Counted from the first letter of the stretch, positions 16,438 through 24,954 are shown. The stretch: 64,000 nt of DNA from Neobacillus mesonae (GCF_001636315.1 NZ_KV440949.1:460203-524202); one strand, 5' to 3'. Notes: generated by a model from the sequence alone, not told the origin. Made by a program: numbers and translations.

Positions 16438-17103
16438 TTAGTATTTGATGTGCCGAAGCTTCTCACTTACGTCAAATTCGCATCCGGTTTTTTCGATAAC
16501 TTCTGTGATATTACAGGGGGGAAACAGCTCGGTTAGCAGCAAACCTTTATCCGTTACCTTAAACACAGCCAGCTCCGTAATAATAAGGTCTACACAGCGG
16601 CTTGAGGTTAATGGCAGCTTACATTCCTTGACAATCTTTGGATTTCCGTTTTTATCACAATGATTCATTAACACAATCACTTTTTTGGCCTTTTGGGCAA
16701 GCTCCATCGCTCCCCCCATACCAGGCACTTTTTTCCCCGGAACGATCCAATTGGCAAGGTCCCCTTTTTCACTAACTTCCAGTGAACCAAGAATTGTAAG
16801 ATCTACCCTTCCTTTACGAATCATCGCAAACGCGGCAGTACTATCACAATACGAACCCCCGGTTGTTAAGGTAACTGGAAACCCACCGGCATTGCAGAGA
16901 TTTTCATCCTCTTCCCCATTAATTGGACTTGGACCCATTCCGGTTATGCCATTTTCCGCTTGGAACATCACCGTTACTTCTTTTGACAAATGATTGGGGA
17001 CAAGTGAAGGGATACCGATCCCTAAGTTGACAAGCATTCCATGTTGAATTTCTTCAGCTGCTCGTTTGGCTAATTTATTACGAATGTCTATTCCCATGCC
17101 CAT
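16438..17103 (-). CDS. yodR: 3-oxoacid CoA-transferase subunit B (YodR)
   Basis: About 221 aa. The CoA-transferase family I beta-subunit motif QAENGITGMGP holds the catalytic Glu (E of ENG), followed by LGSLEVSEKGDLANW and GMGGAMEL. ATG 17103 is 7 bases after GGGGGTGA; the gene overlaps the end of yodS. Forms the enzyme with YodS; in this locus it probably activates a lysine-degradation keto-acid as its CoA ester. Confidence 0.92.
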   Translation of the reverse strand: MGMGIDIRNKLAKRAAEEIQHGMLVNLGIGIPSLVPNHLSKEVTVMFQAENGITGMGPSPINGEEDENLCNAGGFPVTLTTGGSYCDSTAAFAMIRKGRVDLTILGSLEVSEKGDLANWIVPGKKVPGMGGAMELAQKAKKVIVLMNHCDKNGNPKIVKECKLPLTSSRCVDLIITELAVFKVTDKGLLLTELFPPCNITEVIEKTGCEFDVSEKLRHIKY

Positions 17104-17780
17104 CTCCAATTCACCCCCTTTGTTGGAATTACATAGTCAACAAACACGCCAGGGGTAATAATTTCTTCAGGTTTAAGACCTCCAAGCGGTACAATTTCTT
17201 CGACCTCGGCGATAGTAATATCCCCCGCCATCGCTACTAGCGGATTGGTATTGCGGGCGCTTTTGTCATAAATTAAATTTCCATATTCATCTGCCTTTTT
17301 GGCATATACAATCGAAACTTCCGCCGTTAGAGCCGTTTCGAGCAAATATTCATTACCGTTATGGGCTATAATCGGTTTGCCCTTTACGACGATTTCATTA
17401 TCCATGCCAATATCGGAGAGAATCCCGGGGAGGCCGACACCACCTGCCCGGATTCTTTCCGCTAAAATGCCTTGCGGGGAAAATTCGACCTCCAGCCTGC
17501 CTTCATGCATCATTTTTCCGGCAAATGGGTTGGATCCAATATGAGAGGCTATTACCTTAGCTGCCCGTTCCTGACTGACCAGCTTGCCAATGCCGATATG
17601 CGGAAAACCGGTATCATTCCCGATAAGTGTTATATTTCTTATTCCCTTCTCCAGGATCCCATCAATAATTGTCGGCGGCGATCCAACCCCGCCAAACCCG
17701 CCAAACATAAGTGTCATACCATCATGGAAAAAGGTAAGAACATGTTCCAACGTCGTAATTTTCCCAAAGATATTTTTCAT
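17088..17780 (-). CDS. yodS: 3-oxoacid CoA-transferase subunit A (YodS)
   Basis: 230 aa, alpha-subunit of the same CoA transferase: MTLMFGGFGGVGSPPTIID CoA-binding loop, GNDTGFPHIGIG, and TGMAG-equivalent MAGDITIAEVEEIVPLG. It starts one base after the yodT stop and overlaps yodR, so strict translational coupling is likely. Confidence 0.92.
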   Translation of the reverse strand: MKNIFGKITTLEHVLTFFHDGMTLMFGGFGGVGSPPTIIDGILEKGIRNITLIGNDTGFPHIGIGKLVSQERAAKVIASHIGSNPFAGKMMHEGRLEVEFSPQGILAERIRAGGVGLPGILSDIGMDNEIVVKGKPIIAHNGNEYLLETALTAEVSIVYAKKADEYGNLIYDKSARNTNPLVAMAGDITIAEVEEIVPLGGLKPEEIITPGVFVDYVIPTKGVNWRWAWE

Positions 17781-19133
17781 TTAAGATCCACCAGCCATAC
17801 AACTGAAATCTTGTGCAAACGCGGTAAATGTTTCATTTAATAGGGCAATCAATTCGTCAATCTCCTTTTCTGTTATTGTTAATGGAGGAGCAATCATAAT
17901 CGAATCACCATTCACCCCATCAATTCCTGAACCGGCCGGATAGACTATCAGCCCTTTTTCCTTCGCAAGCGCTACCATCTTTTGAGTGATTAATGCTTGA
18001 CGCGGATAAGGTTTCTTCGTACCGCGGTCGGCGACAAATTCAATCCCAAGCATCAAACCTTTTCCGCGGATATCTCCAATAAACTCAAATTGTGACTGCA
18101 TTTTTTCGAGCTGCTGTTTGAAGTAAACTCCTTTTGATTCTACTTGACTCATAATCTTGTTTTTTTCGATATATTCAAGAACGGCTAAAGCAATGGCACA
18201 GCTTTGCGGATTGGCACTTAATGTATGCCCGCTCATCACTTGTTTTGTACCGGCCAAAATCGGTTCCATCACTTTCTCACTGGCAACCGCTGCGGCAATC
18301 GGTGCATAACCCGCTCCCATCCCTTTTCCTAAGGTAACAATATCCGGCGTGATCTCCCAATGTGTACAGGCAAGCATCTCGCCCGTCCGTCCTGAACCGG
18401 TCATTACTTCATCAGCAATGAATAAAATTTCGTGCGTATCACAGATTTGCTTAATCACTTTAAAATAGTCCTCAGGTGGTGCAATCGCCCCGCCTGCCGC
18501 CCCAATGACCGGTTCGGCGATAAAGGCAGCTATTTTGTCCGCTCCAATTCGTTGTATCGCTGTTTCCAGCTCTCGTGCACAGGCATATTGGCACGACGGT
18601 GCTTCAAGCTGATATGGGCAGCGGTAGCAATACGGCGGATTAATCACTGGAAAATCCTCCAAAAGGGGAACAAAACGGGCTCGTCTTCCGGTATGGCCGG
18701 ACATCGAAAGCGCTCCTAGGGTAATCCCATGGTAGCTTACCCATCTTGATAACACCTTTGTTTTTGTCTGAATCCCCTTTTCCTGCCAATATTGAATCGC
18801 AATTTTCATCGCTGTCTCTGTCGCTTCCGAGCCGCTATTTACAAAGAAGCTCCAATTAAGGTCGCCGGGGGTCATGTCGGCAATCTTTTTGGCCAAGCTT
18901 TCAGCCGCCTCGCTCGTAAACTGCGAACGGTACACAAAGGAAACTCTTCTGGCCTGTTGATTCATGGCCTCGATGATTTCAGGCTCTCCATGACCTATAT
19001 TTGCTGTAACCGCTCCTGATGCCGCATCCAAATACTTTTTTCCATCCATATCAAATAAATAAACACCTTTACCATAATCGATGACAGGATAGACGTCATC
19101 CAAGACTGGTTTGATTAAATAAGAGCGTTTCAC
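17781..19133 (-). CDS. yodT: PLP-dependent class III aminotransferase (YodT)
   Basis: About 450 aa from GTG 19133. The frame runs on to TTG 19190, but a sigma-E-like -10 box overlaps that region and family length fits the shorter form. Class III motifs: NSGSEATETAMKIA, ISYHGITLGALS-type (VSYHGITLGALSMSG), the ADEVMTGSGRTG Asp that holds the PLP ring nitrogen, and TLGKGMGAGY with the PLP Lys. Omega-amino group transfer, probably of the (acetyl-)beta-lysine intermediate. First gene of yodTSRQ. Confidence 0.9.
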   Translation of the reverse strand: MKRSYLIKPVLDDVYPVIDYGKGVYLFDMDGKKYLDAASGAVTANIGHGEPEIIEAMNQQARRVSFVYRSQFTSEAAESLAKKIADMTPGDLNWSFFVNSGSEATETAMKIAIQYWQEKGIQTKTKVLSRWVSYHGITLGALSMSGHTGRRARFVPLLEDFPVINPPYCYRCPYQLEAPSCQYACARELETAIQRIGADKIAAFIAEPVIGAAGGAIAPPEDYFKVIKQICDTHEILFIADEVMTGSGRTGEMLACTHWEITPDIVTLGKGMGAGYAPIAAAVASEKVMEPILAGTKQVMSGHTLSANPQSCAIALAVLEYIEKNKIMSQVESKGVYFKQQLEKMQSQFEFIGDIRGKGLMLGIEFVADRGTKKPYPRQALITQKMVALAKEKGLIVYPAGSGIDGVNGDSIMIAPPLTITEKEIDELIALLNETFTAFAQDFSCMAGGS

Positions 19134-19176
19134 AGGATTTTCACATCCTTTTTCAAATATGTTAGACCTTATTCCA

Positions 19177-19184
19177 ATTGTATG
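19177..19184 (-). promoter_or_regulatory. candidate sigma-E -10 box before yodT
   Basis: CATACAAT on the minus strand equals the sigma-E -10 consensus; the -35 region is weak. B. subtilis yodT-kamA is sigma-E dependent. The implied start near 19172 supports the GTG 19133 start codon. Confidence 0.45.
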
Positions 19185-19216
19185 ATTCAATTTTTTGTTT
19201 CTTTCATCTTTATAGA

Positions 19217-19245
19217 AGAAAAAAAACAGACTTCACCTAGTCTGT
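19217..19245 (-). terminator. terminator hairpin facing yodT in the divergent gap
   Basis: ACAGACT/AGTCTGT with a 6-base loop and a T8 tract, pointing toward yodT although no minus-strand gene lies upstream. It may block stray transcription or act as a leader attenuator. Confidence 0.7.
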
Positions 19246-19344
19246 TTACATGTAAAATTGCACATTTTATAAAAGGAAGACAATCTTTACCTTTTCCCTA
19301 TGGTATTATAAAATAACAGTTATAATTTAATGAGGTAAGATTAC

Positions 19345-20706
19345 ATGAGTGCAATTCGAAAAATTCAATCGAAATCAAAAGAATTATCGGCATTTCAATT
19401 AATTGTTATTTTCTACCTTTCCGCCCTTGTTATTTCTACACTTATCCTTAAAATACCGATCGCACTGCGTCCAAATGCAGAACTAAGCTTTATTGATGCG
19501 ATGTTTACAGCTGCAAGTGCTGTCAGCGTTACTGGATTAAGTGTCATCTCGATAAAAGATACATTTAATAATTTTGGCATTTTCCTGCTTTGCTTAATTC
19601 TTCAATTAGGCGGGCTTGGGGTCATGTCCCTCAGTACCTTTCTATGGGTGATGATTGGCAAAAAGGTAGGGTTAAAGGAAAGACAATTAATTATGATTGA
19701 CCAGAATCAATCCAATCTCGCTGGACTGGTACAGCTGGCAAAACGGATATTTGTTATTTTTATTTCCATTGAGATTATTGGCGGTATCATATTAGGACTA
19801 TCTTTCCTTAATGATTACGACAGCGGCTATACAGCTTTTAAGCATGGCTTTTTTGCAGCCATTAGTGCGGCGACAAATGCTGGATTTGATATCACCGGTG
19901 AGTCGCTGATACCGTTTAAGAATGATTACTTTGTTCAAGCAATTGTCATGCTCCTGATAGTTTTCGGAGCTATTGGTTTTCCGGTTCTCGTGGAGGTTTA
20001 TGAATTTATTGTTACCTATCGGACGAAGAGAAAGTTTCACTTTACCTTATTTACGAAATTGACCACTTCAACGTTCGTTATTATTACGTTATTAGGCGCC
20101 ATTGTCATTTACCTATTGGACAGTCAGCATTTTTTTGTTGATAAAAGCTGGTATGATTCTGTTTTTTATTCTTTATTTCATTCGGTCACCTCTAAGAGTG
20201 CCGGGCTTGCTACAACGGATATCAATGAATTCACCCCGAGCAATCAGCTGTTTATGGCCATCTTAATGTTTATCGGAGGTTCACCGAGCAGTGCGAGCGG
20301 AGGAATCCGGACGACCACTTTTGCGATTGTCATTCTCGCCATCATTTTTTATGCACTGGGGAAAGGCTCGATTAAAATTTTCAAACGAGAGCTTAGGCAG
20401 GAAGATGTGTTAAAATCATTTATTGTAATGAGCACCGGGGCTTTTTTATGTTTAATTTCTATTTTAATCCTTTCCATTACCGAACAAGGAACAGTCATAG
20501 AGGTCATCTTTGAGGTTTCTTCCGCTTTTGGGACCAATGGCTTGTCGCTCGGGTTAACGCCAAACCTATCTCCGTTTGGAAAGATTTTAATTATCATTCT
20601 GATGTTTATCGGGAGGGTTGGCATTGTGACCTGCCTGTTAATGCTAAGAGGAAAAGGGAGCAGAGAAAAAATTCATTACCCGAAGGAAAAGGTTATAATT
20701 GGCTAA
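19345..20706 (+). CDS. ktrD: Ktr/Trk potassium channel membrane subunit (KtrD/KtrB-like)
   Basis: 453 aa integral membrane protein with the four-fold M1-P-M2 layout of the KtrB family. Four selectivity-filter P loops each carry the key Gly: AVSVTGLSV, ATNAGFD, TSKSAGLAT and FGTNGLSLG. It conducts K+ with a cytosolic KtrA/C ring, which is not in this window; the KtrC-KtrD pair is also unlinked in B. subtilis. Start ATG follows GAGGTAAG. KtrD versus KtrB is not settled from sequence alone. Confidence 0.88.
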   Translation: MSAIRKIQSKSKELSAFQLIVIFYLSALVISTLILKIPIALRPNAELSFIDAMFTAASAVSVTGLSVISIKDTFNNFGIFLLCLILQLGGLGVMSLSTFLWVMIGKKVGLKERQLIMIDQNQSNLAGLVQLAKRIFVIFISIEIIGGIILGLSFLNDYDSGYTAFKHGFFAAISAATNAGFDITGESLIPFKNDYFVQAIVMLLIVFGAIGFPVLVEVYEFIVTYRTKRKFHFTLFTKLTTSTFVIITLLGAIVIYLLDSQHFFVDKSWYDSVFYSLFHSVTSKSAGLATTDINEFTPSNQLFMAILMFIGGSPSSASGGIRTTTFAIVILAIIFYALGKGSIKIFKRELRQEDVLKSFIVMSTGAFLCLISILILSITEQGTVIEVIFEVSSAFGTNGLSLGLTPNLSPFGKILIIILMFIGRVGIVTCLLMLRGKGSREKIHYPKEKVIIG

Positions 20707-20710
20707 AAAT

Positions 20711-20744
20711 AAAGCGGCTGACTTCCATTGAAGTCAGCCTTTAT
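20711..20744. terminator. terminator of ktrD
   Basis: A 10-bp perfect stem GGCTGACTTC/GAAGTCAGCC with a CATT loop. Confidence 0.8.
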
Positions 20745-20752
20745 TGTCCTTT

Positions 20753-20941
20753 TTAATACCAGCTTGCGCCAATGATAATTAACAGAATGAATAACACAAC
20801 AATTAACGCAAATCCGCCAAAACCAAAACCGAAGCCGCCGCCGAACCCGCCGCCATAACCGTATCCGCCTGCTGGATAACCGTACCCGCAGCATCCATCC
20901 ATTCCATATCCTCCATAGCCACCATATCCATACATCTGCAT
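20753..20941 (-). CDS. YjcZ-family sporulation protein
   Basis: 62 aa. The N-terminal 40 residues are Gly/Tyr repeats ([22 protein letters not shown]) and the C-terminus is one hydrophobic segment ending IIIGASWY. This is the standard YjcZ-type architecture of small sporulation proteins. AGAGGAGTGA lies before the ATG. The longer overlapping Arg/Trp-rich frame is a shadow. Confidence 0.85.
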   Translation of the reverse strand: MQMYGYGGYGGYGMDGCCGYGYPAGGYGYGGGFGGGFGFGFGGFALIVVLFILLIIIGASWY

Positions 20942-21058
20942 TCACTCCTCTAAAGATTTGTGTCTTTTCTCTGTTACTTTATGTACTAGGTGCTTGACCT
21001 GTATGTGCATCCGCCTATATTATTTAAAGGACAATCATGAAAAATATAGGTGGAAATC

Positions 21059-21652
21059 ATGAAAACAATTTTGAAAAACTTTATTAACGGGATTTTAACC
21101 ATTGTCCCAATCATTTTGGTCATTTATGTCATCTACAAAACTTTTATTTTTTTAGACAGCCTGCTTGGGAATTTTTTAAGACCCTACCTACATGAGGATT
21201 ATATTCCGGGCATCGGCTTGCTTTCGACGATTGTGTTGATTACGATTTTAGGTTGGCTGTCGACAAAGTATATCACTGGGAAAATTATTAAGATCATTGA
21301 TTGGCTGCTTGAAAAAATCCCCGTTGTCAAAACGATTTATTCGGTCATTAAAGACACGATTCAATCCTTTTTAGGAGATAAGAAATCTTTCTCCAAGGTT
21401 GCCTTGGTAGTGGTTCCAGGTACAGAAATGCGCAGTATTGGGTTTATTACATCGGAGCAGCTTGAGGATTTTTACAGCCCATTAAAGGACCATGTGGCCG
21501 TCTATGTACCGCAAACGTTTCAGGTTGCCGGCTTTACCTTCCTAGTCCCTAAGGAACAGGTGGAAATCATCGACGTCAAACCGGAAGATGCGATGAAATT
21601 TGTCCTATCAGGTGGTATGACTTCCACTTCAAAACAAAAAGAAATTGGTTAA
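21059..21652 (+). CDS. DUF502 family membrane protein
   Basis: About 197 aa from ATG 21059 (AGGTGG 5 bases upstream). Two N-terminal transmembrane helices (NGILTIVPIILVIYVIYKTF and a GLLSTIVLITILGWL segment) are followed by a soluble domain with the DUF502 patterns IPVVKTIYSVIKD and VALVVVPGTEMRSIGFIT. Function unknown. Flanked by terminators, so monocistronic. Confidence 0.9.
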   Translation: MKTILKNFINGILTIVPIILVIYVIYKTFIFLDSLLGNFLRPYLHEDYIPGIGLLSTIVLITILGWLSTKYITGKIIKIIDWLLEKIPVVKTIYSVIKDTIQSFLGDKKSFSKVALVVVPGTEMRSIGFITSEQLEDFYSPLKDHVAVYVPQTFQVAGFTFLVPKEQVEIIDVKPEDAMKFVLSGGMTSTSKQKEIG

Positions 21653-21654
21653 CA

Positions 21655-21682
21655 ATAAAAGCCGCATACAGCGGCTTTATTG
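21655..21682. terminator. bidirectional terminator
   Basis: AAAGCCGC/GCGGCTTT stem with an ATACA loop between the convergent DUF502 gene and msrB. Confidence 0.85.
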
Positions 21683-22117
21683 TTGTTCAAATAACTTCTT
21701 AAATTTTCCGTATCCTTCTTTGTCCAAGTCTTCTTTCGGAATAAACCTTAGGGCGGCGGAATTGATGCAATAGCGTAATCCGTTAGGTTCCGGTCCGTCA
21801 TTAAAGACGTGGCCCAGGTGTGAATCGGCGGTTTTGCTTCTAACTTCCGTGCGAATCATAAAATGGCTGTAATCATCTTTTTCCAGGATTTCTTGTTCTT
21901 CAATCGGCTTAGTAAAGCTCGGCCAGCCGCAGCCGGCATCGAATTTATCAAGCGAACTGAATAGCGGCTTGCCCGAAACGATGTCGACATAAATTCCGTC
22001 ACGCTGTTCATTCCAATATTCATTTCGAAATGGCGGTTCTGTGCCGTTTTCCTGCGTAACCGCAAATTGCATTTCTGTTAAGTTTTTTTTCAATTGTTCA
22101 AGATCTTTTTTGATCAT
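21677..22117 (-). CDS. msrB: peptide methionine-R-sulfoxide reductase
   Basis: 146 aa. Signature [28 protein letters not shown] with the catalytic Cys, and NSAALRF. The zinc CxxC pairs found in many MsrB are absent, as in other Bacillus enzymes. Repairs the R-epimer of oxidised methionine using thioredoxin. Overlaps msrA by 4 bases (ATGA), so translationally coupled. Confidence 0.95.
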   Translation of the reverse strand: MIKKDLEQLKKNLTEMQFAVTQENGTEPPFRNEYWNEQRDGIYVDIVSGKPLFSSLDKFDAGCGWPSFTKPIEEQEILEKDDYSHFMIRTEVRSKTADSHLGHVFNDGPEPNGLRYCINSAALRFIPKEDLDKEGYGKFKKLFEQQ

Positions 22118-22653
22118 TTTTTCAAATCACCCCAATGTTCTTCTATATAGCCTTTTCTTCCTGAACCAATTTGATAACGCACGTAGTGAGCCGGGTTTTT
22201 CTTATAGTAATGCTGATGGTATTCCTCTGCAGGATAAAATGTCCTAGCAGGCAGGATGGGCGTGACTATCGGCTTTTTGAAACGGCCGCTGTCCGCCAAT
22301 GCCCGCTTTGAATCCTCCGCTAACTGTTTCTGCTGTTCATCATGATAAAAAATCGCTGTTTGATACGATTGGCCGCGGTCATAGAATTGGCCGCCGGGAT
22401 CGGTTGGATCAATTTGCTGCCAAAATAACTCCAATAATTTTTCATAAGGGAAAATCTCCGGGTCAAACGTTATTTGAACCGCTTCATAATGCCCGGTAGT
22501 GTCGGAACAGACTTGCTGGTAGGTTGGATTGGCGACAGTTCCGCCCGTATAGCCGGAAATGACGTTTATAATTCCCGGCTGCTCATCAAATGGCTTTACC
22601 ATGCACCAGAAACAGCCCCCAGCAAATGTAGCTAATTGGTATTGTTTATCCAT
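22114..22653 (-). CDS. msrA: peptide methionine-S-sulfoxide reductase
   Basis: About 179 aa from ATG 22653 (GGGGTG 5 bases upstream). The catalytic AGGCFWCM motif lies near the N-terminus; [15 protein letters not shown] and the family's FDRGxQY-like [12 protein letters not shown] follow. Reduces S-methionine sulfoxide. First gene of msrA-msrB. Confidence 0.96.
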   Translation of the reverse strand: MDKQYQLATFAGGCFWCMVKPFDEQPGIINVISGYTGGTVANPTYQQVCSDTTGHYEAVQITFDPEIFPYEKLLELFWQQIDPTDPGGQFYDRGQSYQTAIFYHDEQQKQLAEDSKRALADSGRFKKPIVTPILPARTFYPAEEYHQHYYKKNPAHYVRYQIGSGRKGYIEEHWGDLKK

Positions 22654-22730
22654 CTTCACACCCCATTCTATAAGTCATTGTTTACTATGAGTATACAGAA
22701 AATGAGGATGGAAATAAAATTTGCTGTTTA

Positions 22731-22760
22731 AAAAAACCGACCAGCATCACTGGATCGGTT
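22731..22760 (-). terminator. terminator of the rsgA-like gene
   Basis: AACCG...CCAG/CTGG...CGGTT stem followed by T7 on the minus strand. Confidence 0.65.
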
Positions 22761-22769
22761 CCATTTCAT

Positions 22770-23828
22770 CTAATATTTATTTTTTTGGTTATGAACCTTT
22801 TTCCACTTTTTTCTTTCTTCAGATTGGGCTCGTTTATCAGACTTTCTTTCAATAAACGCAAGTTCCTTTTGCAATTTATTGTAACTAGAAAGCCTTTCTG
22901 ACATGAGCATCCCCGTTTCAACCGCCGCTGTCACGGCACAGCCGGGCTCATTTCGATGGGAGCAATCCTTAAATTTACATTGTGACGCCAGCAGTTCGAT
23001 ATCCGAAAAGGTTTCCGACAGTCCCGAGGTGCTATTCCACAGCTGCAGCTCCCGCATCCCGGGAGTATCAATCAAAATACTGCCATTTGGCAGGAGCACC
23101 AATTCCCGGTGGGTGGTTGTATGCCTGCCGCGATCATCCGTCGACCTGATTTCCTTTACTGCTTGTTTTTCCTCGCCTAGCAACCGATTGGTTAAAGTGG
23201 ATTTGCCGACACCCGAGGAGCCTAGTAAAGCAATCGTTTTTCCCGGCTCTAAATATGGTGCTAATTGTTCCAAACCTTGATTTTTCTCGGCACTTATCGG
23301 AATAATCGGCACACCGCCAAATGTGACCGCTTCAATTTCGGTTACCTTCTCAGCTATATTAGGACAAAGATCGGCCTTACTTAGCACGATAACCGGATTT
23401 GCTCCACTTTCCCATGCTAACAAAAGATAACGTTCTATTCTACGTACATTAAAATCCTCATTTAAAGAGTTAACTAGAAATACCGTATCCACATTTGCAG
23501 CAACGATTTGCTCTTCCGCCGTATTTCCAGCCTGCTTTCTCGAAAACTTGCTCTTTCTCGGCAGCACCTGTAAGATTGTTCCCTTTCCTTCCTCCAACCT
23601 TGGCCTTAGTGCCACCCAGTCTCCAACTGCCGGAAAATCTTCTCTAGTAAGTGCCTGATAATTGAACTTTCCAGATATCTCACATAATAATTCCTGATGT
23701 TCCGTCCAAACACGATACATTCGTTTATGCTCAAGAGCTACTCTGCCAATAATTAAACTTTCTTCAGCTTTCAAGTGATCAAACTCTGACTTCATTGTTT
23801 CAGATAAACCGATTGATAATAAATTCAT
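22770..23828 (-). CDS. rsgA: RsgA-type circularly permuted GTPase (second copy type)
   Basis: 352 aa from ATG 23828 (GGAGG 9 bases upstream). OB-fold domain (about 30-100), then permuted GTPase motifs in the order G4 (LSKADL), G1 (GSSGVGKSTL), G3 (DTPGMREL), and a C-terminal zinc cluster (CKFKDCSHRNEPGC). RsgA helps mature the 30S subunit. The context is not the usual prpC-prkC-rsgA-rpe operon, so this is likely the extra paralogue seen in several Bacillaceae. It is preceded by an apparent leader-peptide attenuator. Confidence 0.92.
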   Translation of the reverse strand: MNLLSIGLSETMKSEFDHLKAEESLIIGRVALEHKRMYRVWTEHQELLCEISGKFNYQALTREDFPAVGDWVALRPRLEEGKGTILQVLPRKSKFSRKQAGNTAEEQIVAANVDTVFLVNSLNEDFNVRRIERYLLLAWESGANPVIVLSKADLCPNIAEKVTEIEAVTFGGVPIIPISAEKNQGLEQLAPYLEPGKTIALLGSSGVGKSTLTNRLLGEEKQAVKEIRSTDDRGRHTTTHRELVLLPNGSILIDTPGMRELQLWNSTSGLSETFSDIELLASQCKFKDCSHRNEPGCAVTAAVETGMLMSERLSSYNKLQKELAFIERKSDKRAQSEERKKWKKVHNQKNKY

Positions 23829-23860
23829 TTTTAAATTCCTCCACGCAAAAAGTAAATAAA

Positions 23861-23889
23861 AAACCATAGGCATACACAGCCCATGGTTT
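23861..23889 (-). terminator. leader terminator of the rsgA-like gene
   Basis: An 11-bp stem on the minus strand (AAACCATGGGC with GCCTATGGTTT, one G-U pair), 7-base loop TGTGTAT, then T6 and a T-rich tract. It ends about 30 bases before the rsgA-like ATG, so the gene is expressed only on readthrough. Confidence 0.88.
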
Positions 23890-23948
23890 CATTTGCATTA
23901 TAGGAATGACTAAAATGAAATCATTAACGGTTACAATTATGGGCTGTG
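23875..23948 (-). promoter_or_regulatory. antiterminator pairing of the rsgA-like leader
   Basis: CACAGCCCAT (minus strand, 23948-23939, inside leader codons 16-19) is exactly complementary to ATGGGCTGTG (23884-23875), which forms the inner 5' arm and loop of the terminator. The two structures exclude each other. Confidence 0.75.
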
Positions 23949-23995
23949 CTTACAATATTCAAATAGAAGTTATTGTTCATTGTTTCAATTGACAT
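23924..23995 (-). CDS. leader peptide of the rsgA-like gene, 23 aa
   Basis: ATG 23995 is preceded by AAAGCGGGTGAT, which matches 10 of 12 bases of the ideal AAAGGAGGTGAT ribosome site. The peptide begins MSIETMNNNFYLNIV and ends STAHNCNR; the stop TAA is 34 bases before the terminator. Codons 16-19 carry the antiterminator strand. The end IVSTAH faintly recalls the ISTVH of the ErmC leader, which may be chance. A ribosome finishing the ORF would cover the antiterminator strand; one stalled early or absent would leave it free. Confidence 0.7.
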   Translation of the reverse strand: MSIETMNNNFYLNIVSTAHNCNR

Positions 23996-24030
23996 TGCAC
24001 ATCACCCGCTTTCATGTATTTTACATTTAT

Positions 24031-24059
24031 AGTATATGAAATTTTTTACTTCATGTAAA
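24031..24059 (-). promoter_or_regulatory. sigma-A promoter of the rsgA-like leader transcript
   Basis: TTTACA, 17 bases, TATACT on the minus strand, each one base off consensus. The start near 24024 gives a leader of about 195 nt. Confidence 0.8.
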
Positions 24060-24157
24060 CAAAAATATGAAACAAATCCAAAATTTTACGCCCCTTAGGC
24101 ACCCAGCCAGAAAATTTGAATATCTTATGTTGTATCAGATTTTTAGGAGATGGTCGT

Positions 24158-24910
24158 ATGTCCGATACGAGAAATCAGGCAGATTATCTGCAAAAGGCTG
24201 CGATGTATGATTCATTAGCTCAATATTATAAATACACAAACCCTAACTACCACATGCATTTTTACCTAAAGCACCTGCACTACATGAACAAGGCAATCAC
24301 GATGATCCGCACCCAGCCGCAATTGGATCTGGAGGAGGCCAAAATCCGCGTACTTCACACCTCCTATAATTCTTCCAATATTGATTTTTACGTAAATGGA
24401 AAGCGGGTTATCAGGGACTTGCCTTTTAAAAATGTCAGTACCGACCTGGCTTTAAAACCCGGCAAATACCATATTGATATTTATCCCGCCGGCAAAATGA
24501 TAGACAGTGTGTTAAATAAAAAACTAACAGTTGAACCAGGCAAATCGTACACCTTAACGACGATTGAATCGATGAAAAAAATGCGCCTGCTCATGTTTGA
24601 GAATCTGCCTGAGGTGCCACGAAATGAAGCAAAGTTCCGCTTCATCCACTTATCACCGGATACACCGGCCTTAGACATTGCCGTGACAAACCGCGATGTG
24701 ATTTTTCAAAAGGTAGCATATAAACAAGCCACCGAATATTTAGGACTAACCCCGATGACTGTCGACCTTGAAGCAAGAGAAGCCGGCACAAAGAACGTCC
24801 TCTTATCCATGCCCAAGCTGCAATTTAACGAAAATAAAAGCTACACCATCATCTTCATCGGATTATCAAAAGAACAGCCGGAGCTGCAATTTATTAGTAT
24901 GGAGGATTAA
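24158..24910 (+). CDS. DUF4397 domain-containing protein
   Basis: 250 aa from ATG 24158, after TTAGGAGATGG; the longer frame has no ribosome site. A helical N-terminal segment (SLAQYYKY, HFYLKHLHYMNKAITMIR) is followed by two DUF4397 beta-sandwich repeats marked by AKIRVLHTSYNSSNIDFYVN and FRFIHLSPDTPALDIAV. No signal peptide is visible, which is unusual since many DUF4397 proteins are exported. Function unknown. Confidence 0.85.
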   Translation: MSDTRNQADYLQKAAMYDSLAQYYKYTNPNYHMHFYLKHLHYMNKAITMIRTQPQLDLEEAKIRVLHTSYNSSNIDFYVNGKRVIRDLPFKNVSTDLALKPGKYHIDIYPAGKMIDSVLNKKLTVEPGKSYTLTTIESMKKMRLLMFENLPEVPRNEAKFRFIHLSPDTPALDIAVTNRDVIFQKVAYKQATEYLGLTPMTVDLEAREAGTKNVLLSMPKLQFNENKSYTIIFIGLSKEQPELQFISMED

Positions 24911-24914
24911 AAAA

Positions 24915-24954
24915 TGGTGCCTGACACCACAATTTTTTGAGGTGTCAGGCACCA
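24915..24954. repeat. GGTGCCTGACACC inverted repeat pair, likely terminator of ypmS
   Basis: 14-bp perfect arms (24915-24928, 24941-24954) with a 12-base loop. On the minus strand ATTTTTT follows. Same unit as at 1694 and 10733. Confidence 0.85.

Noticed and set aside
20703..20945. Arg/Trp-rich 80-aa ORF on the minus strand
   Set aside because: Out-of-frame shadow of the Gly/Tyr YjcZ-type gene, which has the ribosome site and family pattern.
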